Assembly: GCF_001766235.1 (NCBI RefSeq)
Contig: NZ_CP015164.1
Location: 1,721,501-1,785,500 of the forward strand
DNA: 64,000 nt
Direction of reading: 5' to 3'
Origin: Acetobacter ascendens
GTDB lineage: Bacteria > Pseudomonadota > Alphaproteobacteria > Acetobacterales > Acetobacteraceae
Positions within the stretch are counted from its first letter, which is position 1; each line of letters starts with the position of its first letter. The position numbers and the translations under genes were made by a program. Below, piece after piece: positions 9,258 to 18,685 of this stretch. Under the pieces are notes generated by a model that was given only the letters and a program-made list of their open reading frames with translations, did not search any database and had not been told where the DNA came from.

Positions 9258-10478
9258 CTATGCCATCACAATGGGTTTGCGCACTATCAGTAATGAAATC
9301 AAGCCTGCAAGAATTAGTGCCACCGAACAACTATACTATGCCATATTAAAATTTCCTGTATATGACACAATATATCCTGTCAAAATTGGTGCTGTAAGGC
9401 CGAGGGCATTACTGAAAGTAAGTGTAACCCCTGTAACAGAACCTATTTTTTGACCATCCTGCAGCATATCAGCCAACATGGCTGTGTTGGCACCGTTTGC
9501 TGCAATCAGACAACAGAGAGACAAGGATAAGACAACAAGAATAGGCGTTGCTTGATGAAAGAAAGGGAGAATACCAATCATCGCGCTTCCTATAATACAA
9601 AATGCTACAATAAACCGACGATGGCTAGGATTTGCGTGATTGCGGAATACAATGTGCTCAGCAATACGTCCTAAAATAACGGCACCCATAGCGCCCAGAA
9701 CGTAACATCCCGCCGTGCCACTGCCTGATCCAATAACGTTAACATGTAGTTCATGAATAAGGTAAAATGGCACCCAAGACATCAATAGAAAATTCAGAAA
9801 ATTTTGTGTACATTGCACAACCAAAATGCCACAAAACGTTGAAGAGCGAAAGAGTGCGCAAACCTCTGAAAACCGAATAGGCCGGACACGTGGTTGCGCA
9901 GCCGTTTTGTTTGGATTCCTATAAAGAAGCCACCATGCAAGTGCCCACACAAGCCCAATGGCACCCAAAGCCATAAATTCAAACTGCCACCCCACTTTTG
10001 CAATCAGATACGCTCCGGCAATTGTGCCCCCAGCCAACCCAATCTGCATGCCTGTCAGCAATATAGTCATGACTGTTCCACGCTCATGCGGTTTGGCCCA
10101 GTTCCGAACAATAGTGGCCCCAACGCCAAATGTAGGCGCTTCTCCTACTCCTAACAGCATGCGTGATAAAATGAACTGGGTAACATTTTGCGTTAGCCCG
10201 CCTAACACCATAGCGCATGACCAAACGGAAACTGCCAAGCTACCAACCAAACGCGCACCAACAAGGTCCAACAATATTGTTGAGGGCAAATTCAGCAAGA
10301 AATAAGACCAAAGAAAACTGGAGGACACCCAACCCATCTGCACAGAAGACAACGAGAATTCCTGCCCCAATGCGGGAAGTGAAATAGAAAGGGCTGCGCG
10401 GTCTCCATAGCTGATAACGTACATCAGAAAAATCATAGTAAATAATATGTATCTTGATGAACCTGCCGCCTTGTTCAT
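9258..10478 (-). pseudogene. MFS transporter (anion:cation symporter type) with premature amber stop
   Basis: The frame encodes an MFS permease with about 12 membrane helices, including YGDRAALSISLPALG near the N-terminus and LSRMLLGVGEAPTFG around residue 105, both typical of the anion:cation symporter family (hexuronate, phthalate and similar organic acids). An in-frame TAG at 9336-9338 stops it at residue 380. Reading past it gives 25 more residues (ALILAGLISLLIVRKP) forming the missing last helix, then a natural stop at 9258 and a terminator. The protein is probably truncated by one helix. It is last in the series pxpBCA-EamA-MFS, so an organic or amino acid substrate is possible. Confidence 0.8.
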
Positions 10479-10648
10479 ATCTTTTTCTACCCTTCAACCC
10501 CATAGCTTCAAGAGCCACCCTGCATCGTGCAGATCATCAATGTTATTTACGATACCGAAACATTATGAGCGCAATTCACCCGTAGATAAAAGAAAAAACA
10601 TCTTCCAGATTATGCTTCAGATGAAACGTCTGTTTCTAAAACCACTTT

Positions 10649-11527
10649 TTAATTTTGCGGTCTTTCATGTTTCAACATCCACAGGCCTGAACCAATAATC
10701 AGCAGCCCACCCACAAACATGGCAACACCAGGTATCTCATGAAATCCTAGCCAGCCGATAAGTGCCGCCCAAATCAGACCGCAATATGCGAATGGCCCAA
10801 TGGCTGAAACCTGAGCGGAAGCAAAAGCCTCTGTTTGCAAAACCTGCGCAATTCCGGCAAAAGCACCAACCGCAATAAGACACAACACATCGGCCCGTGT
10901 TGGCATCTGCCAGACAAAAGGCAGAGCTGCTGCTGTAGCAATTGTCATTAAAATGGCCTGCCACATTGCAATCGTTGTGCTTTTTTCCGTTGCTGAAAGC
11001 TGCCGAATCTGCATGGTTGTTAATGCCCCAACAGCGCCCTGCCCCAACGCAACAGCGTAAGCCCATGTAGGCACCGTGCTATGACTGCCCCCTAGCAAGC
11101 CTTTGCCAGTTGCAACAACAATAACCCCAATAAATCCAACACCCACAGCAACCCATCTCTGAATAGATGGCCGTTCGTGCATAAGCGGAATAGACAGTAG
11201 GATGAGGAAAAGAGGCTGTGTATAAGAAAGAACCTGTTGTTCAGCTAACGGCAGATGTGTGACAGCCACAACAGTCATGATCATGCTGATAAGCCCCACA
11301 ACAGAGCGAATAACATGACCACCAAAGTGGTGCGTTTTTAAAACCAACCCACCACGTAAAGCGATAACAATAACAAATGGCATTGAAAAGAAGTTTCTAA
11401 AAAACACAATTTCAACAACAGAAAGTGTTGAACCTGTAATTTTTTGAAGCGCATTGAGCAGAGCAGTAAACAATGTTGCCAGTGCAAGCAGATAAGCGCC
11501 ACGCACCAAATTATGCTGCATAGCCAT
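10649..11527 (-). CDS. EamA/DMT-superfamily transporter
   Basis: The 292-residue inner-membrane protein has ten predicted helices in two EamA repeats. The first starts LVRGAYLLALATLFTALLNALQK and contains VEIVFFRNFFSMPF; the second starts near residue 155 and contains GIAQVLQTEAFASAQVSAIGPFAYCGLIWAALIG. Members export amino acids or other metabolites. It lies 118 bases after pxpA on the same strand, so it may move 5-oxoproline, glutamate or a related compound, but this rests on position only. The frame is intact, unlike those of its neighbours. Confidence 0.85.
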   Translation of the reverse strand: MAMQHNLVRGAYLLALATLFTALLNALQKITGSTLSVVEIVFFRNFFSMPFVIVIALRGGLVLKTHHFGGHVIRSVVGLISMIMTVVAVTHLPLAEQQVLSYTQPLFLILLSIPLMHERPSIQRWVAVGVGFIGVIVVATGKGLLGGSHSTVPTWAYAVALGQGAVGALTTMQIRQLSATEKSTTIAMWQAILMTIATAAALPFVWQMPTRADVLCLIAVGAFAGIAQVLQTEAFASAQVSAIGPFAYCGLIWAALIGWLGFHEIPGVAMFVGGLLIIGSGLWMLKHERPQN

Positions 11528-11645
11528 TACAGTTCTGCTCCGGACAGAAACATACCACTTTTTTCCTGCCCTTTCCTGCGCAAAATCATATCTCTTTTCT
11601 TGCTGTATTTTTAGCTAGTTTGTTTTTCTGCCAGATAATAGCTGC

Positions 11646-12405
11646 TTACTCCGTATCGGCAGCAGCAATTTTTCCGCCCATTGCCTGAACTTGAGATGCA
11701 ATGGCCTCTGCCAATTTATCCGATCCAGCCGTATCACTATGAACAAGTATGGAACGGGATTTTATGGGTAAGCTTTTGCCATCAGATGTGGTTACATTCC
11801 CTGTTTCCAAGAAATGTTTGACACGCTCTTTAACTTTATCCAAATCGTGAATCACAGCCCCTTCCTGCCCACGCGGAACCAGCGCTCCGCTAGACTGATA
11901 GGCTCGATCTGCCAGAAAGAGATACCGCACACGCAAACCTGCTTTTCTGGCAGCAAGATCAATGGGATGCCCCTCCATGGCCAACATAACCAACTGTGGA
12001 TCAATTTTTGCAATCACACGGGCTAAGCGGTCTGCTAAATCCTGATTAGCATTGGCCATATTCCCAAAAGCTGCATGGTAACTTACATGACCCACACGCA
12101 TATCATGCCTTGCGGCAATCCCTTTTAGCGCGCCAATCTGGTACGCCAACATGGCTTCCATTTCTTCTGGGCTTACCACCATTGCGCCGGCCAAACCCCA
12201 TGCGATCTGGCAAACCGGGATGCGCCCCAATGCTCACTCCCTGCTCCTTGGCAGCTTTTACAACACGATCCATAATTAGATGATCACCCGCATGAAAACC
12301 GCACGCAATGTTTGCAGATGAAATCACCTTCATCAGGGCGTCGTCATTAGCAACAGTCCACCGTCCAAAGCCTTCGCCAATATCAGCGTTCAAATCAATC
12401 TTCAT
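11646..12405 (-). pseudogene. pxpA: 5-oxoprolinase subunit A (LamB/YcsF), frameshifted
   Basis: The first frame gives the LamB/YcsF start [16 protein letters not shown], then [12 protein letters not shown] and [15 protein letters not shown]. The frame then slips near 12197-12205, and the remaining two thirds continue in another frame from [15 protein letters not shown] to KIAAADTE. Restoring two bases, or removing one, around CGGCGCAATG joins them into one protein of about 252 residues, the normal length. PxpA with PxpB and PxpC hydrolyses 5-oxoproline to glutamate with ATP. The start overlaps the pxpC stop by four bases (ATGA). Confidence 0.87.
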
Positions 12406-13405
12406 GATTTTTTACCGGTTTTTCCGGTATCCCTTCTGATGAGCGATTTTTTGTAAAGTCCTGAAATTTCCTGAATATTGTTCAGATAGCCATCAACATC
12501 TCGCATGGCCTGCAAGCCTTCTGCTTGATCGCATTGCAGGAACTGAATGTAACTTCCAATACGCGCCTGCGCGAGCCGCCACAAATCAGCTTCAATCACT
12601 GTTGCAATACGTGGGTAGCCACCGGCAGTATTGGCATCTGCCATCTGCACAATAGGCTCCCCAGCAGGAGGAACTTGAATAAGACCTGGGATAACACCGT
12701 AAGAACGCAATTCTAAAGGGTGCAGCAGCTTCAGTGCATCCCCTTTTAGGCGGTACCCTAAGCGGTTACTTTGCGCTGTAATCTGACATGATGCATCCCA
12801 GAAATGCTTGCGAGATTCCTCCGTAAACAAAAAATAATCTGTTGCTGGAATAACCCGCAATGTTACGGTTTTTTCCTTATCACACAACGCATTTAAAGCC
12901 CGAGAAGGTGTAAATATGCACCAAAACCATCAGGCACGCATCCTCCGGCACCTGCCATTTGATCACCCTGCTCTAGAGGACGACCATGATAGCCACCAAA
13001 CCCACCACGCAACTGTGTGCTACGAGAGCCAAGCACCTCCGGCACATCAATGCCACCATGCACACAAAGATACATACGTGCACCAACGGTAGGATAATCA
13101 ATTGTTAGGATATCTCCTTCTTGCGCAGATACCACAAACCAAGACAGAATTTTTCTTTCGCCAAGCGTTAGGGCACCTTCTCCACCCGTCACAACAAAAC
13201 TGACTGATTTATCGAAACGAACTTTGAAAGGAAATGTCTGCACCTCAATACAGGCTGCATTCGGGACATTCCCCAACAATGAGTTGCCACAGCGCAGAGC
13301 AAGCGGATCCATCGCCCCAGCAGTGCTCACACCCAGATGACGGTAACCGAACCGACCCGCATCCTGCACACTGTTGAGCACACCTGTTTCTAGAACTGTA
13401 ATCAC
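12402..13405 (-). pseudogene. pxpC: 5-oxoprolinase subunit C (KipA-type), frameshifted
   Basis: The N-terminal half (MITVLETGVLNSVQDAGRFG...GVSTAGAMDPLALRCGN...YLCVHGGIDVP) and the C-terminal half (VTLRVIPATDYFLF...QSNRLGYRLKG...GLIQVPPAGEPIVQMAD) of a biotin-dependent carboxyltransferase-like PxpC lie in different frames. Inserting one base in the three-A run at 12912-12914 (plus strand) joins them through TPSRALNALCDKEK into about 334 residues, the usual length. The gene overlaps its neighbours pxpB and pxpA by four bases each, a tight operon. Confidence 0.87.
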
Positions 13406-13668
13406 ACTTCAATACTTTCGGCATAAAAGCGGATCTGATCCCCCACAGCAAATAACGCTGGTGGATCACGCTCCGGATCAAACATCACCAGGTCTGTAAA
13501 GCCTATGGAATTCCAGCCGTTTGGCCCTGTTAAAGCAGATATACCTGCTTGTGGCCCACCAATAGTGACGGTACCAGCTAGCATTTTCAAAGAAGGCACA
13601 GACTTACGTGGTGTGGCAAGGTGTGGGTCTAACCCATGCAGATAGCCAAAGCCAGGCACGCTTCCTAG
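13402..13668 (-). pseudogene. pxpB: 5-oxoprolinase subunit B (KipI-type), 3' fragment cut by IS1452
   Basis: Only the C-terminal 88 codons remain: GSVPGFGYLHGLDPHLATPR, GPQAGISALTGPNGWNSIG and FDPERDPP match the conserved end of PxpB/KipI. The 5' part is replaced by IS1452 from 13669 onward. An open frame reads in from the IS (about 26 extra residues), but this is not a native start. The missing half is not found on the far side of the IS cluster, so the junction reflects a rearrangement and not a simple insertion. Confidence 0.85.
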
Positions 13669-15079
13669 CACTACAGTTGCATTTTGTGTCGTGAGTGAGC
13701 GCGGATAGCGCTGGCCTGATGTGTTCGTCGAAAGACGGACCATCTGAGGATGTGAGAGACAGGTAGTCTGCGTTGTGCAAGTTTTACGACGAGGCGCCTG
13801 ATTTCCTGAATGGACCAGCGGACGACGATTATCGTGTTCTGCGTTGTGTTTTTTTCGGTTTCAATGAGTTTGCCTGATACCGGACACTTGCCATGACGGC
13901 ATAGGCCAGCATGACCAGAGAGACATGCCGATGCCAACCATGCCAGGAGCGGGTCTCGTTATGATCAAGACCAAATTCGTTTTTGGCCGTCTCGAAACAT
14001 TCTTCGATCCTCCAGCGCGTCCCTTCAACGTTCACGAGTTCCTGCGTGGTTGTCCCTTTCGGGCTCCAGGTCGTAAAATAGGCAAGGTCCCCGTCAGAGA
14101 TGTTTCGGCGGATCAACAGGCCACGTGTCCATGGTCCGGCTATAGGGCTGTCAAATTCTTCAGCATCCAGATCAGCAAGCGGAAGATACGCCCAGTCATA
14201 AAGTCGCTCACCTTTTGTGCCGTGCCCCGCTGACAGACGACGCCAGGCCTGGTCTGGCAGTCCTGCTGCAATATCTTTCGCCTCTCCGGCAATCAGCGGT
14301 TCCATTGTCCATGATCCGAACCAGTGATTGCCCTTGACCCCAAGAACGTATCCAATTCCTGCCCGGCGAAGCGTGCGTTCCACATCGCCGACGCCATACA
14401 CGCTGTCTGCTGCAACCCAGCGGAAGGGCACACCGGCCTCAATATTCCGCTCAATCATCATTGAGGCTAACGCCGGTTTGGTTGCGAACACCACGTCATC
14501 GGGAACGTGGGCCTGCTTCAGGCGCTCAGGCTTTGATGTCCAGTCTTTTGGAAGATACAGGGCGCGGTCAATAAAGGCATGCCCCCGTTCCGAAACATAA
14601 GCGCCAAACACACCAATCTGGCAGTTCGTGATCTTGCCGGCAGATCCCGTATACTGCCGCCCCACACCGCAGGACGCCTGACCCTTCTTCAGAAAACCGG
14701 TCTCATCAATGACCAGCACGCCCTCTTCAGTGCCCAGATGCTCAATCACATAATCCCTGACGACATCACGAAGGACCTCGGCATCCCAGTGCCCGCGCCC
14801 CAGAAGCGCCTGCTGCCGCCATGGACCGGGATCTCCTACGGCTTCCGCTCGCATCCATCCCGTCTTGCGTGGTTCATTGCCAATCAGAACGTCAAGGAAG
14901 GCACACGCAGAAGCCGCAACACGCTTCTGCGTGAACAGCGGCGCCATCCGATCCTTGGCGGACCGAAGCGAGCGCGCCCATAATTCCAGCGTCTCTTCAA
15001 CAGACGCACCGCCACTCATCATATCCTGAATCATGGTTACCCATAAATTCAGAACTCAATGCAAAATGCAACTGTAGTG
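13669..15079 (-). mobile_element. IS1452 (IS701 family), copy 1
   Basis: The element runs from CACTACAGTTGCATTTTG to its complement CAAAATGCAACTGTAGTG, exactly 1411 bp, and is flanked by CTAG on both sides (13665-13668 and 15080-15083). Size and a YTAR-type target match what I recall of IS1452 from Acetobacter pasteurianus. It carries one transposase on the minus strand and truncates pxpB. Confidence 0.93.
13829..15034 (-). CDS. IS701-family transposase (IS1452), copy 1
   Basis: The 401-residue transposase shows DDE motifs: VIDETGFLKKG near residue 105, WVAADSVYGVGDVERTL near 205, and GTRWRIEECFETAKNEFGLD near 340 with the catalytic Glu. The N-terminal DRMAPLFTQKR and QQALLGRGHWDAEVLRD segments fit the IS701 group. 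The protein is identical to that of the inverted copy at 15978-17183. Confidence 0.93.
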   Translation of the reverse strand: MIQDMMSGGASVEETLELWARSLRSAKDRMAPLFTQKRVAASACAFLDVLIGNEPRKTGWMRAEAVGDPGPWRQQALLGRGHWDAEVLRDVVRDYVIEHLGTEEGVLVIDETGFLKKGQASCGVGRQYTGSAGKITNCQIGVFGAYVSERGHAFIDRALYLPKDWTSKPERLKQAHVPDDVVFATKPALASMMIERNIEAGVPFRWVAADSVYGVGDVERTLRRAGIGYVLGVKGNHWFGSWTMEPLIAGEAKDIAAGLPDQAWRRLSAGHGTKGERLYDWAYLPLADLDAEEFDSPIAGPWTRGLLIRRNISDGDLAYFTTWSPKGTTTQELVNVEGTRWRIEECFETAKNEFGLDHNETRSWHGWHRHVSLVMLAYAVMASVRYQANSLKPKKTQRRTR

Positions 15080-15082
15080 CTA

Positions 15083-15929
15083 GGCTCAGGACTCATTCTT
15101 TGAGGTAGAAGATGAAGCTTGCTGCGATGTGGATAGCGGACATGAAAGTGTGTGCGCAGCGGTCATATCGTGTTGCCACCCGCCGCCAGTCTTTGAGCTT
15201 TGCGAACATGTTTTCGATGAGGTGGCGCTTTTTATATAGATGCCAGTTGTAAAGTGGCTTTGATTTCCGGTTCTTCTTCGGCGGAATACAAGCGGTGATC
15301 TTCCGTTCTGCGAGAGACTGCCTGATTTTATTACTGTCGTATCCCCGGTCCCCGATGACCTCTTCTGTCTCATCGGGAAGGTCTGCCAGAAGTACATCTG
15401 CTCCCTTGAAGTCACTAACCTGACCGGCCGTCAGATGAAGACGGACAGGACGGCCTTCGCTATCACAGACGGCATGAAGCTTCGAGTTCAGACCGCCTTT
15501 TGTGCGTCCGATATGGCGGGGAAAAGCCCCTTTTTGAGCAGGGACGCTGCCGTTCTATGCGCTTTGAGATGTGTTGCATCGATCATCAAACGCTTCGAAC
15601 GGCCAGCCTTTTCCGTCAGAGCCACAAAGATCCGGTCGAAGACACCCAGGCGGCTCCACCGGATGAAGCGATTGTATAAGGTCTTGTGCGGACCATACGC
15701 TTTCGGAGCGTCTTTCCACTGAAGACCGTTGCGGATCACGTAAACGATCCCGCTCAGGACGCGTCGGTCGTCCACACGCGGAACTCCATGCGCCAGAGGA
15801 AAAAATGGACTGATCCGTTCCATCTGCCTCTCCGAAATCAAAAACAACTCACTCACAGCCTCACCTCCATTGGTAAGCCTGTGAATCACAACGTCTCGCT
15901 CAGTTCAATAAATTAATAGGTCCTGAGCC
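15083..15929 (-). mobile_element. IS5-family (IS427-group) element sandwiched between IS1452 copies
   Basis: The 847-bp element has 10-bp ends GGCTCAGGAC / GTCCTGAGCC bordered by TA on each side (15081-15082, 15930-15931), as expected for the IS427 group. With their flanks both ends read CTAG, which is the IS1452 target. The two IS1452 copies abut it on each side at those CTAG sites. Confidence 0.85.
15093..15889 (-). CDS. IS427-group transposase made by programmed -1 frameshift
   Basis: The first frame (15488-15889) encodes the N-terminal part (ISERQMERISPFFPLAHGVPRV, GLQWKDAPKAYGPHKTLYNRF, LMIDATHLKAHRTA). The second, ending at 15093, encodes the rest (GGLNSKLHAVCD, GDRGYDSNKIRQSL, CIPPKKNRKSK, RHLIENMFAKLKDWRRVATRYD). 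They join if the ribosome slips back one base on the A5G4 stretch at the LLKKG codons, giving KKGAFPRHIGRTKGG. This is the usual expression mode for IS427 elements. The DDE residues fall in MIDATH, GDRGYD and RHLIE. Confidence 0.82.
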
Positions 15930-15932
15930 TAG

Positions 15933-17343
15933 CACTACAGTTGCATTTTGCATTGAGTTCTGAATTTATGGGTAACCATGATTCAGGATATGATGAGTGG
16001 CGGTGCGTCTGTTGAAGAGACGCTGGAATTATGGGCGCGCTCGCTTCGGTCCGCCAAGGATCGGATGGCGCCGCTGTTCACGCAGAAGCGTGTTGCGGCT
16101 TCTGCGTGTGCCTTCCTTGACGTTCTGATTGGCAATGAACCACGCAAGACGGGATGGATGCGAGCGGAAGCCGTAGGAGATCCCGGTCCATGGCGGCAGC
16201 AGGCGCTTCTGGGGCGCGGGCACTGGGATGCCGAGGTCCTTCGTGATGTCGTCAGGGATTATGTGATTGAGCATCTGGGCACTGAAGAGGGCGTGCTGGT
16301 CATTGATGAGACCGGTTTTCTGAAGAAGGGTCAGGCGTCCTGCGGTGTGGGGCGGCAGTATACGGGATCTGCCGGCAAGATCACGAACTGCCAGATTGGT
16401 GTGTTTGGCGCTTATGTTTCGGAACGGGGGCATGCCTTTATTGACCGCGCCCTGTATCTTCCAAAAGACTGGACATCAAAGCCTGAGCGCCTGAAGCAGG
16501 CCCACGTTCCCGATGACGTGGTGTTCGCAACCAAACCGGCGTTAGCCTCAATGATGATTGAGCGGAATATTGAGGCCGGTGTGCCCTTCCGCTGGGTTGC
16601 AGCAGACAGCGTGTATGGCGTCGGCGATGTGGAACGCACGCTTCGCCGGGCAGGAATTGGATACGTTCTTGGGGTCAAGGGCAATCACTGGTTCGGATCA
16701 TGGACAATGGAACCGCTGATTGCCGGAGAGGCGAAAGATATTGCAGCAGGACTGCCAGACCAGGCCTGGCGTCGTCTGTCAGCGGGGCACGGCACAAAAG
16801 GTGAGCGACTTTATGACTGGGCGTATCTTCCGCTTGCTGATCTGGATGCTGAAGAATTTGACAGCCCTATAGCCGGACCATGGACACGTGGCCTGTTGAT
16901 CCGCCGAAACATCTCTGACGGGGACCTTGCCTATTTTACGACCTGGAGCCCGAAAGGGACAACCACGCAGGAACTCGTGAACGTTGAAGGGACGCGCTGG
17001 AGGATCGAAGAATGTTTCGAGACGGCCAAAAACGAATTTGGTCTTGATCATAACGAGACCCGCTCCTGGCATGGTTGGCATCGGCATGTCTCTCTGGTCA
17101 TGCTGGCCTATGCCGTCATGGCAAGTGTCCGGTATCAGGCAAACTCATTGAAACCGAAAAAAACACAACGCAGAACACGATAATCGTCGTCCGCTGGTCC
17201 ATTCAGGAAATCAGGCGCCTCGTCGTAAAACTTGCACAACGCAGACTACCTGTCTCTCACATCCTCAGATGGTCCGTCTTTCGACGAACACATCAGGCCA
17301 GCGCTATCCGCGCTCACTCACGACACAAAATGCAACTGTAGTG
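15933..17343 (+). mobile_element. IS1452 (IS701 family), copy 2, inverted relative to copy 1
   Basis: It is 1411 bp with the same ends as copy 1, flanked by CTAG at 15929-15932 and 17344-17347. Its transposase is identical to that of copy 1, so the pair forms a long perfect or near-perfect inverted repeat around the 847-bp IS427-type element. Confidence 0.93.
15978..17183 (+). CDS. IS701-family transposase (IS1452), copy 2
   Basis: The 401-residue protein is identical to the transposase encoded at 13829-15034 on the other strand, with the same DDE motifs (VIDETGF, AADSVYG, RIEECFE). Identity over the whole protein indicates a recent duplication or transposition. Confidence 0.93.
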   Translation: MIQDMMSGGASVEETLELWARSLRSAKDRMAPLFTQKRVAASACAFLDVLIGNEPRKTGWMRAEAVGDPGPWRQQALLGRGHWDAEVLRDVVRDYVIEHLGTEEGVLVIDETGFLKKGQASCGVGRQYTGSAGKITNCQIGVFGAYVSERGHAFIDRALYLPKDWTSKPERLKQAHVPDDVVFATKPALASMMIERNIEAGVPFRWVAADSVYGVGDVERTLRRAGIGYVLGVKGNHWFGSWTMEPLIAGEAKDIAAGLPDQAWRRLSAGHGTKGERLYDWAYLPLADLDAEEFDSPIAGPWTRGLLIRRNISDGDLAYFTTWSPKGTTTQELVNVEGTRWRIEECFETAKNEFGLDHNETRSWHGWHRHVSLVMLAYAVMASVRYQANSLKPKKTQRRTR

Positions 17344-17813
17344 CTAGCCCGTCTCAAAAATTCGAGATATGCGTCTCGCGCCAGTTCAGGCGGCTCGTGC
17401 CTGAGCACGCGCGCAAAGCCAAGCAAGAACTCGTCCGCCTCCAGAATCTTTGCGTGGACAAAGAACTTACGCATCTTGGTAACGTCATGAAGAATCTGTG
17501 CTTCCAATTCCTCATCGGTCAAGCCTGCCTTCGGGCCACTAGCCTTCTCAATTAGCGCCAGCAAATAGGAAAAGGAATTCTGAGGCTTATCGAGATGGCG
17601 CAAGCGTTCCACCAAAGCGGCTTTACGGGCGTTGGCGTCTAGGGCTGCTTGGGAAAGTTTAGTAACGTTCGCTACGCAGATATCGAGCATATATAAGGTA
17701 GGTATAGAATCGGACCACGCTTGCATCCCCGCAGCCTGCTCGGGAGTAAGGAGGAGCGTCAGCTTAATCTCGTGGCCGCTAACGTATTCAGTGCCATTCT
17801 CATTTGAAGTCAT
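17344..17813 (-). pseudogene. Unrecognised protein, C-terminus cut by IS1452
   Basis: About 155 codons remain, starting MTSNENGTEYVSGHEIKLTLLLTPEQ. The sequence is predicted alpha-helical and charged, with segments such as DLTDEELEAQILHDVTKMRKFFV-like helices and LLGFARVLRHEPPELARDAYL near the truncated end. There is no signal peptide or membrane segment. The frame continues 13 codons into IS1452. I do not recognise the family. It lies 320 bases before a divergently transcribed parDE pair, which hints at plasmid or island DNA. Confidence 0.55.
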
Positions 17814-18083
17814 TTTTTCACTTTCATCGTAAGCGTAACGTATGCATGCGCCTGCTAAGTCCTACGGGCTCGTATTATTAGCGGCAGTGCAAATATGCCT
17901 TATCGTGCCAATAGATTTTCCACGAATGCCAGAGTTTTCTGCCTGTTCACTCAGTCTTTAGTTTTATGAGCGAGCTTAAACGTTATGCTGTCGCGGCGCC
18001 TAACAATGTCGCCTTTCGGGTAGCTGTGATGACCATCTGAATGTTCGACATGGAGGCGACTGCCACCTTTTCCTCGTATCGCG

Positions 18084-18105
18084 CCCACATATGTGCTAAT
18101 GTGGG
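18084..18105. promoter_or_regulatory. Candidate ParD operator
   Basis: CCCACAT (18084-18090) and ATGTGGG (18099-18105) form an inverted repeat separated by 8 bases, 27 bases upstream of the parD start. Autorepression at such sites is usual for ParD-type antitoxins; the assignment rests on position and symmetry. Confidence 0.45.
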
Positions 18106-18131
18106 TTTGTGCTTCGTGGGAGGGATATATC

Positions 18132-18383
18132 ATGAGCCGACTGACCATTGATATGACGGATCAGCAGCACCAGAGCCTGAAAGCACTGGCGGCGCTACAG
18201 GGCAAAACGATCAAGCAGTATGCGCTTGAACGCTTGCTCCCTGATAATCTTGATACCGACCAGGCGTGGCAAGAACTTAAAAATCTTCTTAGAGCCCGCG
18301 TTCAGGAAGGCCTTGATGGCAAGGTAAGCTCAAAGAGCGTCAGTGCGATCCTCGGTGAGGAACTCAACGAGAAGCGCACTTGA
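18132..18383 (+). CDS. parD: ParD-type antitoxin
   Basis: The 83-residue protein starts MSRLTIDMTDQQHQSLKALAALQGKTIKQYALERLL, a ribbon-helix-helix N-terminus as in ParD/StbD-like antitoxins, followed by a charged C-terminal tail that would wrap the toxin. The ATG at 18132 follows a strong GGAGGG site; an in-frame ATG 39 bases upstream is less likely. It overlaps the toxin start by four bases. It would bind DNA as a dimer, neutralise the toxin and repress its own promoter. Confidence 0.85.
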   Translation: MSRLTIDMTDQQHQSLKALAALQGKTIKQYALERLLPDNLDTDQAWQELKNLLRARVQEGLDGKVSSKSVSAILGEELNEKRT

Positions 18384-18685
18384 AAAGTTACATCCTTACT
18401 GAAGCCGCGGAAGCTGATTTGCGTGCGGTCATCCGTTACACAACAAAACAGTGGGGAGACGCTCAGGTTCGTCGATATGTCGCCGTTCTGGAGCAAGGCA
18501 TTGTCAGTCTCGTCGAGGGCCATAGCGCTTTCAAGGATATGAGCACGCTGTATCCCGGGCTCAGAATGGTACGGGTCGACCATCACTACATTTTCTGCCT
18601 GCCGCGTGAGGGCGCACCAGCGTTGGTCGTGGCCATCCTGCATGAGCGCATGGATCTTCTGACCCGCCTGGCAGGCCGGTTATGA
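18380..18685 (+). CDS. parE: ParE/RelE-superfamily toxin
   Basis: The 101-residue toxin begins at a TTG codon overlapping the parD stop. It shows the ParE fold pattern: ILTEAAEADLRAVIRYTTKQWG at the start, a central YPGLRMVRVDHHYIFCLPR strand pair, and VVAILHERMDLLTRLAGRL at the end. ParE toxins usually poison DNA gyrase. The pair lies among IS elements and may have come with an island or plasmid fragment. Confidence 0.87.
   Translation: MKSYILTEAAEADLRAVIRYTTKQWGDAQVRRYVAVLEQGIVSLVEGHSAFKDMSTLYPGLRMVRVDHHYIFCLPREGAPALVVAILHERMDLLTRLAGRL

Noticed and set aside
13669-13743. IS-derived start for the pxpB fragment
   Set aside because: The first 26 codons belong to IS1452; the resulting protein is only a C-terminal PxpB piece.
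17951-18148. 65-codon minus-strand frame before parD
   Set aside because: Overlaps the parD start and putative operator, without a ribosome site or known family; possible but not supported.
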